Shown piece by piece: positions 28,780-64,000 of a DNA stretch of 64,000 nt; the first letter of the stretch is position 1, and each line of letters opens with the position of its first letter. Where the stretch lies: the NCBI RefSeq assembly GCF_019703515.2, contig NC_059348.1, positions 19,239,656-19,303,655 of the forward strand, given 5' to 3'. Origin of the DNA: Myxocyprinus asiaticus. Its lineage: Eukaryota; Chordata; Actinopteri; Cypriniformes; Catostomidae. The notes under the pieces were generated by a model. That model was not told where the DNA came from. It worked only from the letters and a program-made list of their open reading frames with translations, and ran no database searches. A program made the position numbers and the translations under genes.

Positions 28780-29070
28780 TCAGGTACCTGAGACAGTGGA
28801 GGGAGGAGAAAACACGGCCACTTTATGATTTAACAGTGAGGGGTGGTGTCTCCCGGGTCCGAACTCCATGGCTCTGTGGCCTGTGCACTCTCAGCACGCC
28901 CAGAGGAGCCTGTCCAGACCTAACGCCCTTTGCCCGAGCCTGGCATTAACGCCAGGCCATAAATGTACCCTGCTGTCATGAGCAAGGTGACGTGTGAGGA
29001 CCTTCAGACACCGGGATCAATGTCTTCCAACACGGCTATTAGCCACAAAACTCTGGGCCTGATGTGGGTG
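28780..29070. other. GC-rich non-repetitive island
   Basis: Clearly GC-richer than the surrounding DNA (CTCCCGGGTCCGAACTCC, GCCTGGCATTAACGCCAGGC palindrome at about 28938-28957). It has no recognisable coding family and no transposon ends. Possibly a conserved regulatory element. Confidence 0.3.
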
Positions 29071-29179
29071 TGGCATCTGAGATACAAGTATGTTCAAGAT
29101 CTCAGGTAGCAGAGACAAACATTTCAAATGTATACATAGGCAAATCAAACGAAACATTTAAAAAATGTAGTATTTAATT

Positions 29180-29560
29180 TAAGGCATATTTTGCCCAAAA
29201 ATAAAAATTCTGTCAACATTTATTCACTCTGACGTTGTTTCAACCAGTTTGACTTTCCTTCTTCTGTAGCGATGTTTGGCAGAATGTTAGTGTTTTTGGT
29301 GATTCACATTCTTCAAGTATATAGCCCCCTACTGGGCAAGGAGAAGAATTTAATGCAAAAAAATCAAGTCTGAAGGAATATAAAGACTTCTTCATGGGTC
29401 TAAACTCTTGAAGAGGAATAGTCCAGTATCTCATAGCAGTCATATCGCTACTAAAGTATACTTTGGTCTTTAGTCTCAGTCGCCATTCACTTTCATTGCA
29501 TCTTTTTTTCCATACATTAAAAGTGAATTGTGACACATAGACTAATATTCTAATATTTTT
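29180..29560. mobile_element. Partial TTAA-family MITE
   Basis: Contains diverged TTTTGCCCAAAAATAAAAATTCTG, TGATTCACATTCTTCAAG and GCCCCCTACTGGGC, matching the interior of the copies at 27330 and 33554. The right end is degenerate. Confidence 0.6.
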
Positions 29561-29829
29561 GGGTGCACTGTCAGAAATTAACTTTTATTTTTTTATTAAG
29601 TGGCAATATTTGGGGCATTTTTCACTTTATGAGGTTCTTTTCTTCCCAACATGATTGACGGCTACAGTGTCATAGAGACACTGAACTTAGAATAGGCATT
29701 GAATATAATGTAATATATACAAATAAACAGAGGAATTCATTGCAGGTACATTTTGCCCCCACATTTTAAATATCTTGTTCATTTGTTACACTTTTAGTGG
29801 CCCTGGTGAATTTCTGACCCCTGGCTTGA

Positions 29830-30210
29830 TGATAGCTTGTAGTGCTGGCGAGAATGTGTCACTGCCACCTTGTGGAGGCTCCTATTACCGTCACTTTAGG
29901 ATCACAATCAATCACACAGACACCTCGCCCTGTAATAGCTGTCTATAGCAGGCAGCAGAGCAGAGGTGTGATCTCTGTAAAGATAAAGAGAGGGGGGCCC
30001 AGGGGCCAATTCCCTCCTGAAGCCATTAGTCATCTATCTGGCTCTCATACCCCACAGTCTGGTGTCAGTCACTCTCAGCGGGAGACTCTGTCTGTGTCTG
30101 ATACCCAAGGAGAGAGTGACGGGCCCCAGCGTACTCTCTCTCTTCCTCAGTCACTCTTTCGTGAACTAGATTGCCTGGTAACCACTGAGAAGATAATTGC
30201 TTCCTAAATC
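29830..30210. other. GC-richer island with a 121-codon open frame, unassigned
   Basis: An open frame on the plus strand (29842-30207) shows no family signature and no splice context. The stretch is non-repetitive and carries AAAGATAAAGAG and CATCTATCTGGC (GATA-type). Regulatory use is as likely as chance. Confidence 0.25.
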
Positions 30211-31022
30211 TCTTCATCTACTGAACTGTCTATGGTAACTGTCTCTGGTTTGGTGTTAGGCTAACTGTAATGTAATGCATGTGTTGCAAATTGTGGAAAA
30301 TGCATGATTTTGAGGTAAATTAAAATGGCATGATTCAATATTTTAAAGGAATACTCTGTGGCATGCTGTTGATTTCCACAGAAAATATTGTTTTATTATT
30401 ATTATTTTAAATAATTTTTATTTTATATATTTATAGTTAATATTTATAATTTATTATTATATATAATATTTGTTTATTTTTACTTGTCTGTTGAAAATCT
30501 ACATTTAAATTACACTTAAAACTGAAGCTGGGCAATGCAATAAATGTTAAAATACACACTTTTTCACAAGTATAATCACAAGACTTAAAAAAAAATAAAA
30601 AAATACAAACAAAAAAATGCATGTATACAGAAATGCACTTACAAAGGAAGACTCTGGGGAACTGTTCTATGCTTGTTCCATAGACTTAAATTCTGAATAT
30701 ATTTATGTTTTGGGGGAGACTGCGGCTAATTGTCACTTTTTTTTTTTTTTTAACTACTTCTCAAGGTAGGTTTATTTGAACAATTTCTGTAGTCACATAC
30801 CTTAGTCTTGGTGACAAAAAAAAAAAAAAAAAAAATCTCGAACATTTTCACCATTGTTGTCCAGGAAAAAAAGAGATGCAATTCATTGAATATGCCGTAC
30901 ATCTACATTTGACAACATGCCCCAATAGCGGGTCACACCTTAGGGGTTAAGCTGTCACAATTAAATGAAATGTGTGTGTATATATATATATATACATATA
31001 TATTACACAGTATATACACACA

Positions 31023-32254
31023 CACTGGCGTCCAAAAGTTTGGAATAATGTACAGATTTTGCCTTTTCGGAAGTAAATTGGTATTTTAATTCACCAAAGT
31101 GGCATTCAACTGATCACAGAGTATAGTCAGGATATTACTTATATAAAAAAACAACACCATCACTATTTTTTTTTTTTTTTTTGATTAAATCTAGACAGGC
31201 CCCATTTCCAGCAGCCATCACTCCAACACTTTATCCTTGAGTAATCATGCTAAATTGATATTTTGGCACTAGAAAATCACTTGCCATTATATCAAACACA
31301 GTTGAAAGCTATTTAGTTCATTAAATGAAGCTTAACATTGTCTTTGTGTTTGTTTTTGAGTTGCCACAGTATGCAATAGACTGGCATGTCTTAAGGTCAA
31401 TATTAGGTCAAAAACGGCAAAAAAAGGAACAGCTTTCTCTAGAAACTCGTCAATCAATTATTGTTCTGAGGAATGAAGGCTATACAATGCTTGAAATTGC
31501 CAAAAAACTGAAGATTTCTTACAAATGTGTCCACTACAGTCTTCAAAGACAAAGGACAACTGGCTCTAACAAGGACAGAAAGAGATGTGGAAGGCCAGAT
31601 GTACAACTAAACAAGAGGATAAGTACATCAGAGTCTCTAGTTTGAGAATTAGACGTCTCACATGTCCTCAGCTGACAGCTTCATTGAATTCTACCCGCTC
31701 AACACCAGTTTCATGTACAACAATAAAGAGAAGACTCAGGGGTGCAGGCCTTATGGGAAGAATTACAAAGGAAAAGCCACTTTTGAAACAGAAAAACAAA
31801 AAGTAAAGGTTAGAGTGGGCAAAGAAACACAGACATTGGACAACAGATAATTGGAAAAGAGTGTTATGGATCTTAACCCCATTGAGCTTTTGTGGGATCA
31901 GATAGACTGTAAGGTGCGTGAGTAGTGCCCGACAAGACAGTCACATCTATGGCAAGTGCTACAGGAAGTGTGGGGTGAAATGTCACCTGAGTGTCTGGAC
32001 AAACTGACAGCTAGAATGTCAAGGATCTGTAAAGCCTGTCATCTGTCATTGCTGCACGTGGAGGATTTTTGATGAGAACTCTTTGAAGTAGTTTAAGAAG
32101 TTCTGAACATTTTTTTCAAATTGTAATAGTAATTTTTCACATTATAAATGTCCTGACTATACATTGTGATCAGTTGAATGCCGTGAATAAAAGTACCAAT
32201 TTCTTTCCATAAGAGCAAAATCTGTACATTATTCTTAAACTTTTGGCCGCCAGT
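31023..32254 (+). mobile_element. Tc1-like element, family A copy 1 (deletion derivative)
   Basis: Inverted ends CACTGGCGTCCAAAAG and CTTTTGGCCGCCAGT enclose long inverted repeats that also share CATTCAACTGATCACA. Inside is a degraded transposase. It is the same family as 53050-54217. Confidence 0.9.
31325..32090 (+). pseudogene. Family A Tc1 transposase, catalytic core deleted
   Basis: The N-terminal helix-turn-helix domain is intact in 31325-31645 (ETRQSIIVLRNEGYTMLEIAKKLKIS region). It is followed, after a frameshift or stop, by LTASLNSTRSTPVSC and GRITKEKPLLKQK. At 31857-31880 the WKRVLW block jumps straight to DLNPIELLWDQ, so the region holding the first two catalytic Asp residues is gone. 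The tail (GKVREX.. and SRICKA) is partly readable. Non-functional. Confidence 0.88.
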
Positions 32255-32259
32255 ATGTA

Positions 32260-33549
32260 TATATATATATATATAGTATATATTGAACTTGGTGTTTAAT
32301 CCCTACATACAAAACCACTGCTAAATAAATAAATAATTAAAAAAAACACACTCATTTGTATAATTTGACTTTGACTCCAAAACTTTTTACTTAGACATAG
32401 GCCTTGTGAAAAGTCCCAGTCTGCTTTTTTGTTTGCTAGTTTTATAAACTGAGGTATGAGTCTAAATAATTTTTTGCTGCCAATCAACAGATGTTGATAG
32501 AGCTTAACTTGTACACTCTGTATACTTTGACAAACAAACTTACAATTTCCCTTTGGAATAAATAAAGCCCACCCATCCATCCATCTATTAAATAGTCAGA
32601 TTAAATGCTGCTTCTGAGGTGTCAATACATTTCCACATCCTAAACTGAACAGACACTGCTCTGTGGTGCATGGCTTCAGTCAAGAAGACAGATGGCCAAC
32701 TGAATGTCAGCAGATCCTCCTGAGGCCCATGTCTCTAATCAGCCCCATCATTTGAGGAGGCCCATTAAGCTCTATTCTCAGTCCAAAACGTTCTGACGAC
32801 TTGTTTACTGATGCAGCACAGCTCAAAACACACTTTTGCGGCATGAGGGATTTAGCAAGATGAGAGCCAAGAGTAAATTTTCAGATATTACAAATCACCA
32901 TTAATGTACTGTGTCAGAATCAAGGATCTGCAGGTCTTTTGGAAGAAAGATGAGAGCTTGCTGAGTGGCTGATACATCTTCCCCAGTACGAGGTTGCTCT
33001 GACTCCAGAAAAGAAGTCATGGTTATGAATGAATCTGTCGATAGACTGAATGTAAAAGCTCTCAGTAATGACCGTCCCAAAGCGCAAATGATGTGTCATG
33101 CTGCCTTTTCCCATCACATCTTTCTCTATGGATGACTTAAGTGTAATCTTCTAATGCACCCAAGCATGACCACACTGCACCTTTCATGGATCGTTTTGTC
33201 TAATTGGATTATTTGAAATGCACAATACTTCGGTCTCCATCGTGCGACAGACTGCCTGCCATTTTTGTATTGCTAAGGAGGACTTTACATAGCATCTTTA
33301 GGAATTGCAGCAATATCTATACAAGAAAATTAAACACTGAAAACAATGTTTACAGTCTGTTACCTAAATGACAATGGTCAACTTGACAGCTGTCAATAAA
33401 CTGTCTATGTCATGCTGAATATTTCACCTAATATATTGCATTAAGATACAGTATACAGTATTGCAAAAAGATTAAGCCTATTGTTAGGACCATTTTGTGA
33501 ATTGTGACATTTTTTTTGCATTATGGTTAAGAAGATTTGGAAAATTTAA
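32260..33549. other. Intergenic stretch, no gene seen
   Basis: 32590-33320 looks non-repetitive but has no long open frame or recognised family. Confidence 0.45.
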
Positions 33550-33735
33550 TTAAAGGAACAGTTCACCCAAAAATGAAAATTCTCTAATTTTCTCACCCTT
33601 ATCCCAGCCCAGATGTTTCTGACTTTCATTCATCAGCTGAACTCAAATTGAGATTTTTTAGAACTCCTCAGGTATGAAGGTCCATACAATGCAAGTGAAT
33701 GGGTGCCAAAATCTTGAAGCTCCAATAATCATATA

Positions 33736-35242
33736 CAGTGCATTCAGAAAGTATTCAGACCCCTTCATTTTTTCACATTTTATGTTGCAGCCTTATGCTA
33801 AAATGATTTATTATTTTTTTCACAACAGTCTACACTCCATACCCCATAATGACAAAGCAAAAACCAGATTTTTGATAACTTTGCAAAAAAAAAGAAAAAA
33901 AAAAAAAAAACTGAAATATCACATTGACATAAGTATTCAGACCCTTTGCTATGACACTTCAAATTTATCTCAGGTGCATCCCATTTCTCTGGATCATCTT
34001 TTAGGTGTTTCTACACTTTGATTGGAGTCCACCTGTGGCAAATTCAATTGATTGGACATGATTTGGAAAGGCACACACCTGTCTATATAAGGTCTCACAG
34101 CTGAAAATGCATATCAGAGCAAAAACCAAGCCATGATGTCAAAGGAACTGCCTGCAGAGTTCAGAGACAGGATTGTGTCAAGGCACAGATCTGGGGAAGG
34201 TTACAAAAAATTTCGGCTGCACTGAAGGTTCCCAAGAGTACAGTGGTCTCCATAATTCTTAAATGGAAGAAGTCTGGAACAACCAGGACTCTTCCTAGAG
34301 CTGGCCGCGAGGTGACCAAGAACCCGATGGTCACTCAGGTTGAGCTCCAGAGATCATGTGTGGAGATGGGAGAAACTTGCAGAAGGACAACCAACACTGC
34401 AACACTCCACTGATCTGGGCTTTATAGCAGAGTGTCCAGACGGAAGCCTCTCCTCAGTGCAAGACACAAAAAGCACCTAATGGACTCTCAGACTGTGAGA
34501 AACAAGATTCTCTGTCTGATGAAATGAAGGTTGAACTGTTTGGCCTTAATTCCAAGTGTCATGTCTGGAGGAAACCAGGCACCGCTCATCACCTGCGCAA
34601 TGCCATCCCAACGGTGAAGCATGGTGGTGGTAGCATCATGCTGTGGGGGTGTTTTTCAGTGGCAGGGACTGGGGGACTGGTCAGGGTTGAAGGAAAGCTG
34701 AACGCAGCAAAATACAGAGATATCCTTAATGAAAACATGGTCCAGAGCGCTCAGTACCTCAGACAGGGCCGAAGGTTCACCTTCCAACAGGAGAATGACC
34801 CTATGCACACAGCCAAAACAACGCAAGAGTGGCGTAGGGACAGCTCTGTGAATGTCCTTGAGTGGCCCAGCCTGAGTCCGGACTTGAACCCAATCGAACA
34901 TCTCTGGAGAGACCTGAAAATGGCTGTCCACAGACGGTCCCCATCCAACCTGACAGAGCTTGAGAGGATCTACAGAGAAGAATGGCAGAAAATCCCCAAA
35001 TCCAGGTGTGCAAAGCTTGTCGCATCATACCCAAAAAACTTGAGGCTGTAATCGCTGCCAAAGGTGCTTCAACTAAGTACTGAGTATCTTATCAAGTTAT
35101 CAAAAATCTGCTTTGTCATTATGGGGTATGGAGTGTAGAGTAATGTGAAAAAAAAATATTGAAAGCATTTTAGCATAAGGCTGCAACATAACAAAATGTG
35201 AAAAAAAAAATGAAGGGGTCTGAATACTTTCTGAATGCACTT
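33736..35242 (+). mobile_element. Tc1-like element, family B copy 1, nested in the MITE
   Basis: Inverted ends CAGTGCATTCAGAAAG and CTTTCTGAATGCACT, each next to TA (33734-33735, 35243-35244). They are followed by GTATTCAGACCCCTTCATTT and its inverse. It carries a nearly full-length transposase reading region. Confidence 0.93.
34133..35051 (+). pseudogene. Family B Tc1 transposase, frameshifted
   Basis: The start MMSKELPAEFRDRIVS is readable at 34133, but a one-base loss near 34210 ends the frame at RLH. A second one-base loss near 34513 disrupts the ILWSDE block. From 34524 a 175-codon frame continues: HVWRKPGTAHHLRN, TVKHGGGSIMLWGCFSVAGT, FTFQQENDPMHTA and LSPDLNPIEHLWRDLK. In the second block the catalytic Asp (QQDN) is Glu. 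It cannot be active. Confidence 0.9.
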
Positions 35243-35794
35243 TAAGTCGACATAAAAGTAATCCATAAGACTCCAGTGGTTAAATCAATGTCTTCAGAAG
35301 TGATATGATAGATGTGGGTGAGAAATAGATCAATATTTAAGTCCTTTTTTACTATAAATTCTCCTTCCTGCTCAGTCAAACTCCACTTTAACATTCACAT
35401 TCTTCTTCTTGTGTTTTTTGTGATTCATATTCTTCATGCATATCGCCCCCTACTGGGCAGAGAGAAGAATTTATTGCAAAAAAAGACTTAAATATTGATC
35501 TGCCTCTCACCCTCACCTATCATATCACTTCTGAAGATAAAGATTAAAACACTGGAGTCGTATGGATTACTTTTATGATGCCTTTATGGAGCATAACATT
35601 TTTGGCACCCATTCACTTGCATTGTATGAACCTATAGAATTGAAATATTCTTCTAAAAGTCATAATTTGTGTTCTGCAGAAGAAAGAAAGTCATACACAT
35701 CAGGGATGGCATGACAATGAGTAAATGATGAGAGAATTGTAATTTTTGGGTGAACTATCCCTTTATTTGTCATGATAAAAAAAAAAAAAAGTCT

Positions 35795-35865
35795 GAATGG
35801 TCCTAAAAATAAGCTTGATTTTCTTTATGCAAAATATAATTTATTTTTCTCTTTTGGGCTGAAAT
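35795..35865. repeat. 65-bp repeat shared with a mib1 intron
   Basis: CCTAAAAATAAGCTTGATTT and ATGCAAAATATAATTT recur as CCTAAAAATAGGCTTCATTT and ATGCAAAATAAAATTT at 41525-41592, in the same orientation. Confidence 0.75.
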
Positions 35866-35879
35866 CTAAAAATAAATTG

Positions 35880-37725
35880 TTATATTCTCTCGCTAAATAT
35901 GATGTTGTCGTCATGGATATTTTCACTGCTACAATGACAAATGTACTATGCTCAATGTCATTAAATCTTTATTCGGCAATGCATTTTCAAAAAGTAAATT
36001 GCAATACAGGGCAAAAAGAATGTCTCCTATGATAAATGTTGTACAGCATACATCAAACAATTCATTCAACAAAAAACAAAACAAAAAAAAGCATCGTTTT
36101 TTTTATTTAACCGGAGCAAGTTGCTTTGTGTTCTGAAAATAAGGTACAAAACAGAGTTTGAGTAACCATGACAGTACAATACTACCATTAAGGTATATTA
36201 GTGCATCTAGCTTTTAGTGTTAAAGTGATCATTGAAAAGGACAAATCTTTAAAAGGTAAAGTATGAAACTACTTTCGCTTCCAGTAAAAAATGTCTGCTT
36301 TGCAATGGCGAGTCACACTGAAATGAAACATGCCATCAAGCTGCAGACGTAACTTTAGACCTCTCGCACCATGATGAAAATATTGGAACGGGCCACATGA
36401 AAAAGCAATGAGATACAGGTCTTTAAAATACATCTTGACAACAAGCACACAAAGATGCCAAATTGGTGAACAAAATACTTTAAGAGTCCTCAGCTACAAA
36501 TGTTTTTTTGTCAGGCTTTTTTGTGGCCCAGTTAAGGTAAGAACCCTATAACAATTACAGCTTATGGGATTTATTAGATAGTATATTCCAGCTTGTTCAA
36601 CTTTAGGTGAAAAAGAAGAAAAATGCATGAATGAACCAATAAAGACAAAGATAAAGAGCACCTTATTCCCAAAATGTAATGACATTTTTCACATTTTTTT
36701 AAACAATGTCACAAAACCGTCAGTTTTCATCAAAATGTGTCCTTATTTGGACTAAATCTCTGGCAAGAAAACTTGGTGCATAAAGTGGGACTGCTGGAGA
36801 ACAATCCAATAAATGATGTTTGTTAAGCAATTTAATATTTGTTTGAAGACAACAGGGATCATTTGCATGAAAAGCATGCAGCCACCAGCACTGATCTTGT
36901 GACAGTCCACCTTCACTTCCACCAAGGATGTGACAATAATACTCTATGTATATACTGTAGTACAGCTGGCATTTTGAGTGAGGAACATGCAATATTATTA
37001 TTCTAACAGTACAGTTGCTGTAGATTTGAACATTCACATCAAGTTGTGTGTATTTCACTGTCTTGTTTGGTCAGGACAAACTTCTTTTTTGTCTGTAAAT
37101 GAAAATACTTCACATTTACACATGATTTGGAACTGAATGCTAGGTCACTCGAAATTTTATTTTTAAATGAATTGCCATAATATCAATATTTTCAGTCAGA
37201 CTAAGGCAGAGTTTAGAGTTCAGTCATGCCCTACACCATCACCATGATGTATCATGACCTACACTGATACTGTAGTTACAATTGTTTGCATCAGGATATA
37301 CAAGCATAATACAATGATAAAATGAGAAGTTAGCAGACTCTGTTCATGCCTTACAGAAAGGCCGCCCCTTTGTAGGTGCTGCTAAGCTTCTCACAAACAC
37401 ACATTCAGAAAAGAAGTGAACATTTGCATGTACAGGACAAGGAGGAGGAATAAAAGCAAGTTTATTCCTCACTGCATTGAGCATAATTAAAGCACACAGA
37501 AAACTGAAGTTACTACATTTTCCAGACAAAAATGAGCCTAAAGCTGTTGAATTTAAGGATTTCAGATGCTTTAAGACAAAACTGATGATGTAACACTGAT
37601 GACTCTTAGCTCAGTGTGAGACACAGAGAGCCTTGCAGGTACAGAAATGGTGCTTATGAGAGCAGCAGCACTCTGTGGCTGAAAAGCAAGGAGGTTTGTC
37701 AAGGCCCCAGTTGAGACCAAGTTCT
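35880..37725 (-). other. mib1: Probable mib1 3'UTR and 3' flank
   Basis: Largely repeat-free DNA follows the mib1 stop. Minus-strand AATAAA-type signals occur at several places, including 35968-35973. The true polyadenylation site cannot be chosen from sequence alone. Confidence 0.45.
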
Positions 37726-61258
<23,533 letters not shown>

Positions 61259-61266
61259 GTCTCAAC

Positions 61267-62316
61267 TAGGCCTGTCGCAATTATTTAATAACCATCTGAT
61301 CACGGTTATTTGATCAAACCGCAGTTATTTGAGACAACCGCAATTATTGGGCATTCTAATTCCAATCATATTTTAATGCCCAAATAAGGGAATTTTAAGC
61401 GAAAATTGTGTATAAATGCCATGAACAGCACGTTTGTGTGTTATTCAGTTGAACTCTGAGTCAGAATGCCACTGAGCCACACCGTGGAGGTCAACTAGCT
61501 CCTGTTCGGAAGAACACGTGAAGCGCTCTGATGCGCGTGCTGTCAGCAGAGGCTCGCGCAAAACGCCTGTGAAAATATAAACAAACAAGTATAAACTGTG
61601 AAAGTGAACGCAAAGCACTCTGGTTTCACTTTAAATAACAGTGTAATGGCAAATGTTCCTGGTTCATATACGCTGTCTTAATGACACGCAGTGACAAAGC
61701 GGAGGAAACGCACGCTTACTCTATTTTTGTGGAGTGATACAATTATGAAACGAAATCTCCAAGGTTTTGCTTCATGACAAATAAGAGCTTGTGGGTTTAA
61801 TCAAAGAGCATTAAAATAACGTGTGAAAGTGAAGAAATTAGGACAGAAATATTTTACAATTGTATAATATAAGTTACTATATAAATATAATAATATACAT
61901 ATATTTAAAAAAAAATATATAAAAATATATCATGTAAAATAGGAGTTAAAAAAACAACAGTGTAAATGTAAAATTGACATATTTTAAGTCTTTAGACATA
62001 TTTTGATATTTAAAACATTACTTTTCATGTCATTCATAAGTTTTTAAAGCCTTAAAAGGAAATCACATATCCCTATTTTATTATTTGGTTTTTATGTTTC
62101 AAGTTAAATGTGTAAAAATGACTTCTTAAGGTGTATGAGGCACACATGTAGAAAAAGCATACCTTCAGAAATATGAAAATTATGACAATTAATTGTGAAA
62201 GCCCTTAAAAATACAATTAATCATCATATCCTTAAAACAGACAATTAATCGACATAATCGCAGTTATCTGTTTGACAATTAATCGTCAGCCAAATTTCAT
62301 AATCGGGATAGCCCTA
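61267..62316. mobile_element. Complete non-autonomous hAT with perfect 8-bp duplication
   Basis: Ends TAGGCCTGTC and GATAGCCCTA, flanked by identical GTCTCAAC at 61259-61266 and 62317-62324. Subterminal AATTATTTAATAACC and inverse ATTAATCG..ATAATCGCAGTTAT blocks. No transposase frame. It lies in a mib1 intron. Confidence 0.93.
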
Positions 62317-62984
62317 GTCTCAACATTCAAATGAACATGGGGGATGTAGAACTGGAGAAAAAAATGGAAAGACAGGAGGAGAAGTGAGGTGAAGGAGAAG
62401 CACGATGGAGCTGGGTTACCCTTTGAGAAATGAAGAATCCCTCAGGAGCTTGCCGACGAGACCTGTTGTCTCATGTAGCCACATAGTAATTTGCCTTGGG
62501 CCTGTAGCTCACCGCTACGGAGAAGAAAAGGGCTAATGCTAATATACTCTAGAACTGACAGTTTATTGAACAGCAGAGTTGATCGCTTTAGACAATATTT
62601 TCTTTGCAGCCAAGAATGAAGTAATCACATATGTAGCCAGGAAAAGAAGGTGACATTACTGGAACATTTGGAGTAACTACAATGTTGCGTAATGAAAACC
62701 TGCAAAAATGCCACCTTGATTTGCTGGCTCAGTGTCTTGGCAAACACTATGGGTGAGAAAACTCTGATGCCATCTCTGACACTTTTCAAGCTTATTCAAA
62801 TGAGCACTTTTCACACATAAACAGTGTGTGACAGTGCAAAATGAAAGGTGCAGTTTCCTTGTGTTTGCATAAACCATATAAAAAAAACACTAACATCAAA
62901 AGGCATTAGACCCAGCTTGAAAGAGTCTCTTTAATAAAAAGAATTCAAGACTTAAGAAATTCAAGACAAAAGAAAACTAAAATA

Positions 62985-63735
62985 TAGCTGCAAGCAGCAA
63001 TTATCGGGGTTCAAGCCGCTTAGGCCCTATAAGTACATACAAATAATCATGCAATGCAAAAATTAACAACTTGTTAACAATAGACAAGTTCTGTTGTACA
63101 AAGTTCCCTGTATGTTATGATAATGGACTGGTATTGTCACAGAATGTGATGTTTTGGAGATGAAAGCAGGAGCTGTATTTTTTTGGTTGCCATGATGTAA
63201 CTGTTATCAGAATGAAAGTCTAGTCATTATGTTGTGTTACATGAAACTTGATTGTGGGATATTTCTATTTGATATCATTGATGTTTGATCATAATGGCAT
63301 TTCACTGCACGATGGTCATAATATTATAAGAAAACAAAATTGGAACAATCCTGTTAGCCTAGCAGGTGTTAGACTGTTATTAGAGACATGTCAGAGCAAC
63401 CATATTATAAATGATGCTGCAATGCTCGCATTTGCATTACAGGTACTTATAGAAAGAGTACAATGTAGCATGATTAGAACACGTGTCTTTGCAAATGTTT
63501 GTTAAACAAGTGTTATCATCATGTAATGCAGAACCTTTGCTTCACAGAATGATATTTTTTAATAAAAGTCAAGGTGTAGTACCAAGTTTGTGCATCTTTC
63601 TGGTTTTGGAATGTTTGTGTGACGACAGGCCTCTGCGTCTTGGCAAAAGTGGAATGCAATATTTTGTAGGAATTTCCAAGTTGGAAGTCTAACATCATTT
63701 GGTGTGCCACTGCACTTTTCCTAGTAGGAAGGTGG
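62985..63735. repeat. Dispersed repeat beginning TAGCTGCAAGCAGCAATTAT
   Basis: The start, with CGGGGTTCAAGCCGCTTAGG, is a familiar fish dispersed repeat. The presumed far end is near GTGCCACTGCACTTTTC. Boundaries are uncertain. Confidence 0.5.
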
Positions 63736-64000
63736 AATTATTTGTTTAATTGTAATTTATTTTATTATGATATTTATGATAGTTTGGTCTGCATGAATAA
63801 AAATAACAAGCAGCAATAAATTCAAGTTAATTATTACAGGGCAGTTTATAGTAAGTAGATAAAAAACTCTGCATTTTTTTTTTGTTTTTACCAGTGCGAG
63901 AACGCACACTCTGTAAAAAGTCTGTAAACACAGTCAAATATTTCTAAAGTGAAAAGAGGTGAGACAAAAAAATTGGATATGATCAGATAAGATCTGTTTA

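Larger units (their letters stand above)
33554..35762. mobile_element. TTAA-flanked MITE split by a Tc1 element
   Basis: Left end AGGAACAGTTCACCC after TTAA (33550). Right end GGGTGAACTATCCCT before TTAT (35763), a decayed TTAA. Interior motifs resume after the Tc1 insert, including GTGATTCATATTCTTCATGC and CATATCGCCCCCTACTGGGC. Confidence 0.88.

Noticed and set aside
29842..30207. A 121-residue plus-strand gene
   Set aside because: No family signature, no splice or promoter context, and it is similar in length to chance frames.
63004..63018. GGGTTCAAGCC as a tRNA T-arm
   Set aside because: No other tRNA arms fold around it; it belongs to a dispersed repeat.

Overview
This is a vertebrate nuclear window, almost certainly from a cyprinid-type ray-finned fish. 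The evidence is GT-AG introns, AT-rich intergenic DNA with many microsatellites, and a repeat load of Tc1-like, hAT, L2 LINE and TTAA-flanked MITE families typical of carps and zebrafish relatives. It is not prokaryotic: there are no operons, CRISPR arrays or ribosome binding sites.

Two protein-coding genes are present, both on the minus strand. (1) gata6 occupies about 266-4650. Five coding exons (442 codons) can be delimited to the base. They carry the N-terminal activation region and both zinc fingers; only the last exon (about 55-60 residues) lies beyond the left edge. A 5'UTR segment, a probable non-coding exon 1 and a CCAAT-containing promoter follow at 3546-4760. (2) mib1 (mind bomb 1, Notch-ligand E3 ubiquitin ligase) occupies 37726-59504. 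Its last ten coding exons encode the final ANK repeats and all three RING fingers. The 5' part of the gene lies beyond the right edge. Human MIB1 and GATA6 are also neighbours in the same relative orientation, so the synteny supports both identifications.

Layout: 1-4.8 kb gata6; 4.8-37.7 kb the gata6/mib1 intergenic region, with possible regulatory stretches near gata6 and then many transposons; about 35.8-37.7 kb the probable mib1 3'UTR; 37.7-59.5 kb mib1 3' half, with an 11.8 kb intron (44.2-56.1 kb) filled by nested transposons; 59.5-64 kb an upstream mib1 intron containing a complete hAT element.

No new protein system is visible. The points most worth checking are a 24-codon in-frame cassette exon in mib1 that human MIB1 lacks (with a NAGNAG acceptor), a Thr in the gata6 C-finger where other GATA factors have Met, a non-autonomous Tc1 family whose two copies share one deletion junction, several datable nested insertions with target-site duplications, and GC-richer non-coding islands that could be gata6/mib1 enhancers.
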